From Lachnospiraceae bacterium UBA7199 (GTDB lineage: Bacteria > Bacillota > Clostridia > Lachnospirales > Lachnospiraceae): DNA of 10,383 nt. Position 1 is the stretch's first letter, and every line of letters starts with the position of its first letter. The position numbers and the translations under genes are program-made. The DNA is taken from positions 800 to 11,182 of the forward strand of contig DKUR01000075.1 in NCBI GenBank assembly GCA_002490775.1, read 5' to 3'. Under the pieces are notes generated by a model. It was not told the DNA's origin. It was given only the letters and a program-made list of their open reading frames with translations, and ran no database searches. Below are positions 1 through 7,864 of the stretch, one piece after another.

Positions 1-31
1 ATGAATGAGGAGACCAACATAATCGCCGCTT

Positions 32-3000
32 TTGTGCGGAAATAAGTTTTTGGAAAAAAATAAAGGATATAAGTATGCCCTGAATATCGGCCAGGATGTA
101 ATATCAGGCTGTGTCAATGATTATGTACAGACCGGAACCATTAATCCCCTAAATGTGGCAGCAAATGTAGTAAGTGGAACGCTCAAGGGCTTTGGCATGA
201 GCAATATTCGGTTTAACTGCGGAAGCGAGCTGTTTAACAATAACTTTGTTAGAAAAACAGTCAATGTTGCAATGCAGACAACCTTTGCTACAGGAATAGA
301 TTACGTGGGAAGCCTGATAACAGGAGAGCCTTTTGATCTGTCGGAAAGCGTAACGCAAAATATGTTTGTATCCGCCTTGGGAGAAGTATTTGCGGAACCG
401 GTGGATGCAGCAACAGGCGCATTTTTAATGACCAAAACAGATATGCTTCTGCCGGATGTGGCAGATTCTATCCGGTTAGAGCGCAGCTACCGCTCCACCA
501 GCCGAAGAAATGGCTGGATTGGAAGAGGCTGGCGGTTTTCCTATGAGAGCAGGATATACCGGGATAAGGATATCTTTCATGTGCAACTGCCTATGGGATA
601 TGTGGCGGCTTTCACACAAAGTGGGGAGAAATTCATTGACACAATAGGCAATGGAAGGTTTATGCTCAGAGTTGACACTATGGCAGGCAGATGGCATGTC
701 ACAGACCGGCACCAGCATAAAAATTACTGCTACAATGAAAAAGGCCTTTTGGAATCGGTTTCAGATAAAAACGGGCAGAACCTGTACTTTACCTATCAGG
801 GAGAGTATCCGGAAACAATGGTAACCCCCCTTGGACGTGTGCTCAGTTTCGTATTTGACGAGGGGAAACTGGTAAAGATGAGCGACGATACCGGGCGCAG
901 CATCGGCTACCGGTACGAGAATGACCATTTGACGGAAGTGCTCCACATGGACGGGGGGATAACCCGCTATGCCTATTCAAAGGAAGGGCATCTTGTCCGT
1001 CCCACCGACCAGACAGGCCTGTCCTACCTTACCAATGAATATGATGAAAAGGGCAGGGTGGTCTTACAAACCCTTGCAAACGGGGATATCTACCGGGCAG
1101 CTTACTGTGACAGGGAACGAAAAGTCCGCGTGGAATACAGCACTTATCCCGGCTGGAAGGAATACTGCTATGATGAGAGGATGGCGATAAGAGGGATCAT
1201 CTATCCTGATGGGAGCAGGAAATTTTATAATTATGATGAGAGGGGAAACCGCGTTCTTGAGACAGACCAGCTGGGAAGGAATACCAGGTGGGAGTATGAC
1301 GCTTGGGGGCATCTGGTAAAGGAGACAAAGCCGGAAGGGCTTGAAATGGAATACCTCTATGATGAGGCAGGAGATCTTGTATGCGTCCGCGACAACGGAG
1401 GCAGGGAGAAGCTTCTTGCCTATGATGCCTGCCACAACCTGATTCAGAGAAAGATAAAGACAGAGGAAGGACATTTTCAGGAGCAGAGCTATGCCTATGA
1501 CGCCAAAGGGCGCCTAATAAAGGAAACAGACGGGGAAGGCCATGAAACCTGCTACCACTATGAGGAGGACTGCGCCTATCCATCTCTAACAACTTATAGC
1601 GACGGTACGGAGCTTAAATGTGAATACAGCAGGAATGGAAGGAAGCTCTCCGAGGACGACGGAGCAGTGCGCTGGGAGTATGCCTACAACCAGGGCGGCT
1701 GGCGCACCATGGAGCGTGACGGGGAAGGAAACGAAACCCATTACCTGTATGACGGTATGGGGAGAAAGCTTTCCATGTATACCCCCATGCAGTGGAAAGG
1801 AATAGACGGGAAGCGGACAGATTATAAATATGATTTTTTGGAGCGCATTATTGATACTGCCTATCCTGACGGAAGCCATGAAAGGCTGCTGCGTGACGGG
1901 GAGGGCAACATCTTAAAGAAGGTCCACCCCAATGCCTATGAGGAAAGGACAAAGGACGGGGAGGGCACCTGTTACGATTATGACGGGGAGAACAGACTCC
2001 TGCGCATCCATTATCCTGACGGAGGCGTGGAGAGATTCTTCTATGACGGGGCAGGGAACCGCATCAAACATGTGCTGCCGGAGCAGTATGAGGAAGCAGA
2101 GGATGACGGAGAAGGCTGGGTTTATACTTATGATGAGGGAAACCGCCTGACCTCCGTCACCGGGCCTGACGGAGTGGTGGAAAACACTTATGTTTATGAC
2201 ATATGGGGAAACTGCGTCCAAAAGACGGATGAGAAGGGATGCAGTACTTACTATACCTATGACCTTAAGGGCAGGCTTATCAGGGAACTGGTGCCTGCAG
2301 GGGAGGATGCAGAAAGTGCCAGCTACAGGAAGACATCTTATGAATATGATGATAACGGAAACCGTATCAGGGAAGTAAGATATGGAGGAAACTATGGAGC
2401 AGACGGGGAACTTCTGCGGGCAGGAGAAGACCTGATCCTGACCTTTGCTTATGATGTGAAAAACCGTCTGGTGTGTGCGGAGGACGGCCTGGGAGCAAGG
2501 GTATCCTACCAGTATGATGCCAGAGGGAACAGAGTCAGCGAGGAGCAGATCATAAGGAGTGGCAGTGATACCACCGAAAATGCCGGGCAGATGAGGGCAG
2601 TCCTTAAAAAAATCCGGTACAGCTATGACAGGGCAGGAAGGCTGATAAGAAAAAGTGAGATCCTGGATGACGGGCTGTCGGAAAATACAGCGAAAGCATT
2701 TATGACGGCAGTTACCAGTTATGATCATGATGCCAATGGAAACCGGACCAGCATCATCACTCCGGAAGGCTACCATATCAGCAGGAACTATGATGACAGG
2801 GACAGGCTGATTACAGAGCGTGTGGAGGATAAGAAAAATGATATCGAGCGCACCACCTGTATTTCCTATGATAAAGCCGGAAACATCATTTCTGTAAAAC
2901 AGTCAGGAAGGGACGGACAGGCAAGGGAGCTGTCTTATGGCTATGATTTAAAAGACAGACTGACACATATGGAAGAGATGGATGGCCCTGTATTTGAGCT

Positions 3001-5548
3001 TGCTTATGATAAGAATGACAGGAGAAAGGAGCAGAAGCAGCTCCTTCCTGTGGATGATGAAAGCTATAGGAAGATACAATTCCGTTATGACCTGCGGGGG
3101 AACCTTTTAGAGTGTTACGGAAATGATATCCTTCTGGAGCAGAACACTTATGATATCCGCGGCAGGCGTTTAAATAATGCGGACGGTGACGGTGTGGAAG
3201 CAGATTTCCGTTATGGTCTACAGGGGGAACCGCTTGAAACTTTTACAGCGGCCAGTCGTAAGCAGGAAAGGCCAGCACAGCGGCTTGCTTATGATGCAAG
3301 GGGAAGGATCACCGGCATTGAGGATGGCTGCGGAGGCCGCACTTCCTATCAGATGGATGCATGGGGAAGGATCACAGGGATCAACAACGCAGAGGGCGGT
3401 CGGGAGCAGTTTGCCTATGACCAGGCAGGAAATATCACAGAGACTACGGACGCCAGAGGCGGAAAGATACGTTATGCTTATAACAGTATGGGGAAAGTCT
3501 GCGCTGTTACAGACCAGCTTGGAAATACGGAAACCTTCCGCTATGACAAGGAAGGCAGGCAGATCCAGCATACAGACCGTAAAGGAATTCTTACGGAAAC
3601 CAGATATAACGTATACGACCAGCCTGTGCTTCAGGCCTGTACAGATGAAAAAGGAAACCGCCATGTGATGGGGACATGGGAGTATGATGACCTTGGGCAG
3701 TTAAAGAAATCTATAGCAGGAGGCTTCTGCTATACTTATCACTACCGCCCGGATGGGAAACTTCTTAAGAAATGGAGCAGTGGAAGGCCTGTTATTTCCT
3801 ATGATTATTATAAAAATGGTGTTTTAAAGAGTCTTACGGATGTAAGCGGAAAGACGTTGCTTTACGGTTATGATGAGGCAGGAAGACTATACAGTCTTAC
3901 AGATGATGAGGGAAAAATCCTCACAGAGTATGCCTATACAGCGGCAGGAAGACTAAAGGAAGTCAGGACGCCGGATGGGATTAGTGCATCCTATGAATAT
4001 GACAGAGATGGAAATCTTTCCCACCTCAGGATAGGAAATGAGGAAAAGGGTAGCCTGTTATATGATGCTTTTATGCTGTATGACCTGAATGGGAACCGTA
4101 CAGGAAAGAGTGGGAAACGTCTTGGAGCAGATGGAAAAATTCAGAAGATGGATACTGTCTACAGCTATGACCACATGAACCGTCTAACGGAAGAGCGGCA
4201 TAGCACTGATGGAGACAGGTACAGTTACGACCTGGCAGGAAACAGAGTTAAAAAGCAGCACTATAACTATGCTCCAGCGGCAGGAGCAGGCCAGGCCAGA
4301 TACTCTAATGATGGCACTATGAGCACCGCCAATAGTACTGTATATAGCAGTGTTATTAACACCGTCAATGACGCTGTCGTTGACGGAGAAGAGACGTATT
4401 GCTACAATGAAAGAAATGAGCTGACAGAGAGAAAAACGCTGTCAGCCATTACAGAATACCTGTATGATGAGAATGGAAGCCTGGTAAGTGAAAAGGAGGG
4501 AAGCAGGACAGCCAGCTACCAGTATGACCTGTTGAACAGACAGACACATATAAAGACATCTGAAGGCAGGGAGCAGGAGAACTTCTATGACGGGGAAGGG
4601 CTGCGCGCAGGAATAAGTGAAAATGGGAAATCATCTACCTTTATTTTCCATAACGGGGAGATCCTTGCAGAATACGATGGGGACAGCAGGCCCGTAAAAA
4701 GGCATTTGCAGGGAATAAGATTATCCTGTGTGCAGACTTTAGATAATGATGCATACCATGCGTATCATCAGGACGAGCAGGGAAGTACCGCTTACATCAC
4801 AGGAAATGATGGAACAGCAGAAAACAGCTATTTCTATGATGCCTTTGGAAGTGTATTGGAGAGTAGAGAAACCATAGTAAACCGCATTCTGTATACAGGC
4901 CAGCAGTATGACCAGGAGGCAGGCCAGTATTACCTGAGAGCAAGATATTATAATCCAATAATAGGGCGGTTTACGCAGGAAGATACCTACAGGGGAGATG
5001 GATTGAACCTGTATGCTTATTGTACGAATAATCCTGTGATGTATTATGATCCTAGTGGGCATGATGGAATTGGTGATTGTCCAGTTCCAAATCAGGCAGA
5101 GAATGATGAGCAAAAGAATGTAACATTACCGGTGGATGATATTGAGAATGGTAGTAGCTTATTGCCAGGGGAAGGAGACATTGGAACATATAAAGATTTA
5201 AGGGATGCAGGTGAGTTTGGAGATAATCTTACGCCGCATCATATGCCATCTGCAGAATATATGGCATCAAAAGGTGTTTCGAAAAATGATGGTCTTTGCA
5301 TGAATATGGAGATGCCAAGTCCGGGAACAGGTGGACGACATCGAATGACAGATACATATGGACGAAATATGACAGATGCACAAAAGGCATACTATTATTC
5401 ATTGTCACCTAGAGATGCGTTGGCTTATGATATCAAAAATTTGAAACAAATTTATATGAGTCAAGGCTTATACTCTGAAATCAGGCCTAAATTACTAGAA
5501 TATATTAAGGCATATAAAAAATACATGCCAGAATTATTTGACAAATAG
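32..5548 (+). CDS. Rhs/YD-repeat polymorphic toxin, 5' end incomplete or frameshifted
   Basis: This is a large Rhs/WapA-like protein (1838 residues as read here) that should form a YD-repeat shell around a C-terminal toxin and deliver it to neighbouring cells. Residues about 122-195 match the DUF6531-type entry domain (EPVDAATGAFL, then RSYRSTSRRNGWIGRGW). About 40 YDxxGN/GRL-type repeats follow to about residue 1560. The RHS-associated core starts near D1581 (DEQGSTAY, FYDAFGSV, YLRARYYNP, GRFTQED, NLYAYCTNNPV) and ends at D1673-P-S-G, the usual self-cleavage boundary. The remaining 161 residues are the toxin tip. The TTG at 32 has no Shine-Dalgarno and an in-frame stop lies at 20-22, while the protein is already in conserved Rhs sequence. 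The real gene therefore probably enters from the left in another frame. The first in-frame ATG is at 197. The protein family is certain; the start is not. Confidence 0.93.
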   Translation: MCGNKFLEKNKGYKYALNIGQDVISGCVNDYVQTGTINPLNVAANVVSGTLKGFGMSNIRFNCGSELFNNNFVRKTVNVAMQTTFATGIDYVGSLITGEPFDLSESVTQNMFVSALGEVFAEPVDAATGAFLMTKTDMLLPDVADSIRLERSYRSTSRRNGWIGRGWRFSYESRIYRDKDIFHVQLPMGYVAAFTQSGEKFIDTIGNGRFMLRVDTMAGRWHVTDRHQHKNYCYNEKGLLESVSDKNGQNLYFTYQGEYPETMVTPLGRVLSFVFDEGKLVKMSDDTGRSIGYRYENDHLTEVLHMDGGITRYAYSKEGHLVRPTDQTGLSYLTNEYDEKGRVVLQTLANGDIYRAAYCDRERKVRVEYSTYPGWKEYCYDERMAIRGIIYPDGSRKFYNYDERGNRVLETDQLGRNTRWEYDAWGHLVKETKPEGLEMEYLYDEAGDLVCVRDNGGREKLLAYDACHNLIQRKIKTEEGHFQEQSYAYDAKGRLIKETDGEGHETCYHYEEDCAYPSLTTYSDGTELKCEYSRNGRKLSEDDGAVRWEYAYNQGGWRTMERDGEGNETHYLYDGMGRKLSMYTPMQWKGIDGKRTDYKYDFLERIIDTAYPDGSHERLLRDGEGNILKKVHPNAYEERTKDGEGTCYDYDGENRLLRIHYPDGGVERFFYDGAGNRIKHVLPEQYEEAEDDGEGWVYTYDEGNRLTSVTGPDGVVENTYVYDIWGNCVQKTDEKGCSTYYTYDLKGRLIRELVPAGEDAESASYRKTSYEYDDNGNRIREVRYGGNYGADGELLRAGEDLILTFAYDVKNRLVCAEDGLGARVSYQYDARGNRVSEEQIIRSGSDTTENAGQMRAVLKKIRYSYDRAGRLIRKSEILDDGLSENTAKAFMTAVTSYDHDANGNRTSIITPEGYHISRNYDDRDRLITERVEDKKNDIERTTCISYDKAGNIISVKQSGRDGQARELSYGYDLKDRLTHMEEMDGPVFELAYDKNDRRKEQKQLLPVDDESYRKIQFRYDLRGNLLECYGNDILLEQNTYDIRGRRLNNADGDGVEADFRYGLQGEPLETFTAASRKQERPAQRLAYDARGRITGIEDGCGGRTSYQMDAWGRITGINNAEGGREQFAYDQAGNITETTDARGGKIRYAYNSMGKVCAVTDQLGNTETFRYDKEGRQIQHTDRKGILTETRYNVYDQPVLQACTDEKGNRHVMGTWEYDDLGQLKKSIAGGFCYTYHYRPDGKLLKKWSSGRPVISYDYYKNGVLKSLTDVSGKTLLYGYDEAGRLYSLTDDEGKILTEYAYTAAGRLKEVRTPDGISASYEYDRDGNLSHLRIGNEEKGSLLYDAFMLYDLNGNRTGKSGKRLGADGKIQKMDTVYSYDHMNRLTEERHSTDGDRYSYDLAGNRVKKQHYNYAPAAGAGQARYSNDGTMSTANSTVYSSVINTVNDAVVDGEETYCYNERNELTERKTLSAITEYLYDENGSLVSEKEGSRTASYQYDLLNRQTHIKTSEGREQENFYDGEGLRAGISENGKSSTFIFHNGEILAEYDGDSRPVKRHLQGIRLSCVQTLDNDAYHAYHQDEQGSTAYITGNDGTAENSYFYDAFGSVLESRETIVNRILYTGQQYDQEAGQYYLRARYYNPIIGRFTQEDTYRGDGLNLYAYCTNNPVMYYDPSGHDGIGDCPVPNQAENDEQKNVTLPVDDIENGSSLLPGEGDIGTYKDLRDAGEFGDNLTPHHMPSAEYMASKGVSKNDGLCMNMEMPSPGTGGRHRMTDTYGRNMTDAQKAYYYSLSPRDALAYDIKNLKQIYMSQGLYSEIRPKLLEYIKAYKKYMPELFDK
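5063..5545 (+). other. variable C-terminal toxin tip of the Rhs protein, predicted HNH/EndoVII-like nuclease
   Basis: This is the exchangeable effector part of the Rhs protein, residues 1678-1838, directly after DPSG. A linker of about 45 residues is followed by a compact domain from about 1725 (GTYKDLRDAGE). The domain contains LTPHHMPS (H1736, H1737, S1740), MNMEMPSPGTGGRHRMT (R1769, H1770) and a helical Lys/Tyr-rich end. Paired histidines before a later Arg-His block resemble His-metal nuclease toxins of the HNH/Endonuclease VII group, so DNA or RNA cleavage is the best guess. The exact family was not checked by search. The DNA is visibly more AT-rich than the core, which supports acquisition as a cassette. 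The adjacent Imm30-like gene fits a toxin assignment. H1736, H1737 and H1770 are the residues I would expect to be catalytic or metal binding. Confidence 0.68.
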
Positions 5549-5560
5549 GAGGAATTGATA

Positions 5561-6016
5561 ATGGACAACAATACCCAAATTAAGCAATTAATTAATGCAA
5601 GAAAGCTGAGCTCTAATGAAGAATATGAACTATTTCAAGATGCTTTACAGAAGTTACAAGGAAACATAAGTATTAATGATGTTGGTGAAATATGTAAAGC
5701 TTTTTGTGATGACACTAAGGATGATGAAGTTATGTTTGAAATTATTCACCTTATTGAACAACTACAAGGGGATGAGTATTTGAAATGTATTGCAATGTGC
5801 TCACCCAATATGGTGGGAGCACATGATTGGGCACTGACATTAAATAAGAGAATAATTAATAGTCAAAAATATTTTGAGAAGTATATTAGTGTTATTGATA
5901 AAATGGAAAAAGCATCTAAAGATAAGATATTAAAACTGTTAATTGATGTGAAAAATGATAATCCTAAAAGATTTGGTGAAAAGGTTGATTTAATGTTTGA
6001 AAGAATTTTAAAGTAA
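5561..6016 (+). CDS. Imm30-like immunity protein
   Basis: This 151-residue, probably all-helical cytoplasmic protein is expected to bind and neutralise the toxin tip encoded just upstream. The pattern FCDDTKDDEVMFEIIHLIE, followed by a Trp (HDWALTLN) and RIINSQKYFEKY, matches what I recall of the Imm30 immunity family, and the length is right for it. The ATG at 5561 is preferred over TTG at 5555 because AGGAGG at 5547-5552 sits 8 bases before the ATG but only 2 before the TTG. That Shine-Dalgarno overlaps the rhs stop codon, so the two genes are probably cotranscribed and translated together. There is no signal peptide or membrane segment. It shares the AT-rich composition of the toxin tip, which suggests the two moved as one cassette. 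Confidence 0.85.
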   Translation: MDNNTQIKQLINARKLSSNEEYELFQDALQKLQGNISINDVGEICKAFCDDTKDDEVMFEIIHLIEQLQGDEYLKCIAMCSPNMVGAHDWALTLNKRIINSQKYFEKYISVIDKMEKASKDKILKLLIDVKNDNPKRFGEKVDLMFERILK

Positions 6017-6364
6017 TCTTGTTGATTGTATAATGGGGTTAAAATCCTTGCTTTTAGGCGAAGTCTTTAGGTCAACCTCATAGCTTTAAGCTTAGAAAGA
6101 GTGAAAATAAGGATATGATGCTTGCATATTGAAAACTTGGCCAGAAAAACCCCTGATTATCAATCATAGGTGATTGCGAAATGAGCCTATCATTTTGTGG
6201 ACAGAAAGAGCAGGAACTGTATTTTCTAGGTGGTATACAGAAGAAACGGGATGGGAATATAGAGAAGTCTGCGATGAAAGGTGAGCAGATGAAAAAAGGG
6301 CGCACTGATAGTGGGGAAAATGAAAAATTCTTTTGAAAGTGGTAAGTCCTATATAAAATAACTG
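6017..6364. other. intergenic stretch without a convincing gene
   Basis: These 348 bases lie between the immunity gene and the transposase remnant. All frames are broken by stops or low in coding character. The longest reading, on the minus strand at 6078-6305, has no ribosome binding site and a skewed, Phe/Ser-rich composition. On the plus strand around 6200-6285 a short reading (WYTEETGWEYREVCDE) looks protein-like but is not preceded by an open frame, so a decayed gene fragment is possible. A TATAAT occurs at 6029-6034 without a good -35. I see no clear terminator with a U-tract after the immunity gene. Confidence 0.5.
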
Positions 6365-7699
6365 TCAGGCAATCAATGGTTTTAGACCGTGGATGTATTG
6401 ATGCTGCTTTATCTTATCAGCAAGAATCACACTAATCAACTGATTAATGCCGGTTAAAAGTAGATCAGCATGGAGCGTTTTTTCATTTAGGATTTTGCGT
6501 CCGCAAGTCCGAAGCTGTCTTTAAAGTGATCGTTTGAGCACTCCACAATAGTCCTGATTTTATGGGTATCCTCCCATTCGGCAGTTCCGCACAGAGTACT
6601 CGGATATGCCCACAGGTCTTTCTCAGGATAAATATAGACCATTCTCCCATAGGGAGAAGAAGTTACAGGTATTCTCACGGTGACAGGCACAGTGATATTT
6701 CCTGGTGGAAGAGTCTTTCTCCCATTTGACTTTTGGACAACTGAACTTATAGCGGGTAATACTAGTCCTGAGTTTACTGGTACTTTCCGGTTTCATGGGA
6801 AGGGATGGATCATTCGGACAGCAGGGGATACCGTACTGATTCACAGAATAATCCTTATTTTCCAGACCGGATCGAATGTAAGCCTTTTGGAAATGCCGGT
6901 TGTTTTCGCTGGAATCTGTGCTAAAGGCAGCATTGGAAAGAAGTTCTTTATAAAGCGCAACCGAGTCAAGCGCAGAGTCACCCAAAAAGGTGTGCGGGTT
7001 GATAAAGGGATGGGCGGCAAAAAGATCCTCTTCAAGGCAGGGAGGAGCAGCCTTGCGTCATGGACGGATTTGTCCTCATACGGGGAATCGGATTTCTTAT
7101 TGATAATGATTTCAGGATGTTTATCAAAAAAGTCGCTACATAGAAGTCGATATGGCGGGCAATGCCTAGGCGATTAGTGGCATGCCGAATTTATAGGCAT
7201 AGCAGAAATGCCCGTCAATATAAAGTTGTTTAATGTCGGGATTTGTGGCGGAATGGGAGGGCATGGACCCATAAACAGCTTTGGATGGATCAATGGCATG
7301 GCAGATTGGTTCGGTAAGGTCAACAAGTCTGTCGAAGACCGTTTTTATATCATCAAGGAAGACCTGCTTGAAACGGATAATTTTAGAAGCGTCCGGAACC
7401 TTGTCAAAGTCGCAGAATTCACGGAGATGGAGTGAGTACTGAAGGAAAACAAGGAGCAGGAAATCGGTGGGGATGGAGAAAATGCGCTGGATGATGAGCA
7501 TCCATAAAAAAGTGGTCAAAGGGTATTTACGGGATCTTCCCTTTGATGAATGGAAATGCTTACGAAAGGCAGCAGGGACAATTTCATCAAGGGTAAAGTG
7601 GTGCTGTAAGAGAGATCGGAACTGAGGTTTGTCGGATTCGTTAATTTCCTGACAATCTGAAAAGTATCTGCTAAAGAAAGCTGATTGCATGGTATCATA
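6365..7699 (-). pseudogene. decayed DDE transposase (IS remnant)
   Basis: This was a DDE transposase of an IS4/IS5-like type common in Clostridia, and it is now inactive. Translating the minus strand in changing frames recovers ordered blocks: MIPCNQLSLADTFQ, then SSKGRSRKYPLTTFLWMLII, FCDFDKVPDASKIIRFKQ, YGSMPSHS, IKQLYIDGHFCYAYKFG, then LGDSALDS with the second catalytic Asp. Further on come IPCCPNDPSLPMKPE, KFSCPKVKWEKD, YGRMVYIYPEKDLWAYP, HKIRTIVE and NEKTLHADLLLTGINQLI, ending HGLKPLIA and TGA at 6367-6365. Frame changes are needed near 7655, 7183, 7138, 7020, 6662 and 6498. A deletion near 7271-7284 fuses DPSKA to VYGSMP and removes the block that carries the first catalytic Asp. The original start is probably the ATG at 7699, with AAGGAG at 7714-7709. 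I could not define terminal inverted repeats. The block names come from memory of related transposases. Confidence 0.88.
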
Positions 7700-7817
7700 T
7701 AGGTACAACTCCTTTCAGATGGATATGGTGAATTGTTACTGGACATCTCAATTTTACTACAAATCTGTGAGGAGTGGTTCTATTTTATCAAAAAAAGCCT
7801 GATTTTATGTGGGCTGT

Positions 7818-7834
7818 GGCGTTTCGCAAACGCC
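7818..7834. repeat. perfect 7-bp inverted repeat upstream of the kinase gene
   Basis: GGCGTTT, loop CGC, AAACGCC forms a perfect 7-bp stem with a 3-base loop 31 bases before the kinase start. It stands out as GC-rich within an AT-rich leader. No T-run follows on either strand close enough for a normal intrinsic terminator, and TATTAAT follows directly at 7835-7841. It could be an operator, an mRNA leader hairpin, or a leftover of the neighbouring IS. The sequence shows only the symmetry. Confidence 0.6.
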
Positions 7835-7864
7835 TATTAATACTTAAGAAGGGAGAGGGGAAAG

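Noticed and set aside
1913..2776. 287-codon open frame on the minus strand inside rhs
   Set aside because: It is antisense to well-conserved YD repeats, has no ribosome binding site, and its composition is a shadow of the repeat coding.
3177..3668. 163-codon open frame on the plus strand in another frame of rhs
   Set aside because: It overlaps unbroken YD-repeat coding throughout and resembles no protein I know; a frame shadow.
1200..4600. Periodic similar DNA segments that could suggest a repeat array
   Set aside because: The periodicity is that of degenerate YD-repeat codons within one open frame; there are no identical repeats with unique spacers, so it is not CRISPR.
6150..6170. Interrupted palindrome CCTGATT/AATCATAGG
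   Set aside because: It needs a bulge, is AT-rich and has no U-tract; too weak for a terminator.
6078..6305. 75-codon minus-strand open frame
   Set aside because: No ribosome binding site, Phe/Ser/Pro-rich low-quality composition, and no recognised motif.
6680..7177. 165-codon plus-strand open frame
   Set aside because: It runs antisense over the recognisable transposase remnant; no independent coding signal.
7208..7435. 75-codon plus-strand open frame
   Set aside because: Antisense to the N-terminal half of the transposase, whose blocks read clearly on the minus strand.
6310..7800. Terminal inverted repeats and target duplication of the IS remnant
   Set aside because: Only weak AT-rich matches such as AAAATnA were found at the two flanks; not distinguishable from chance.
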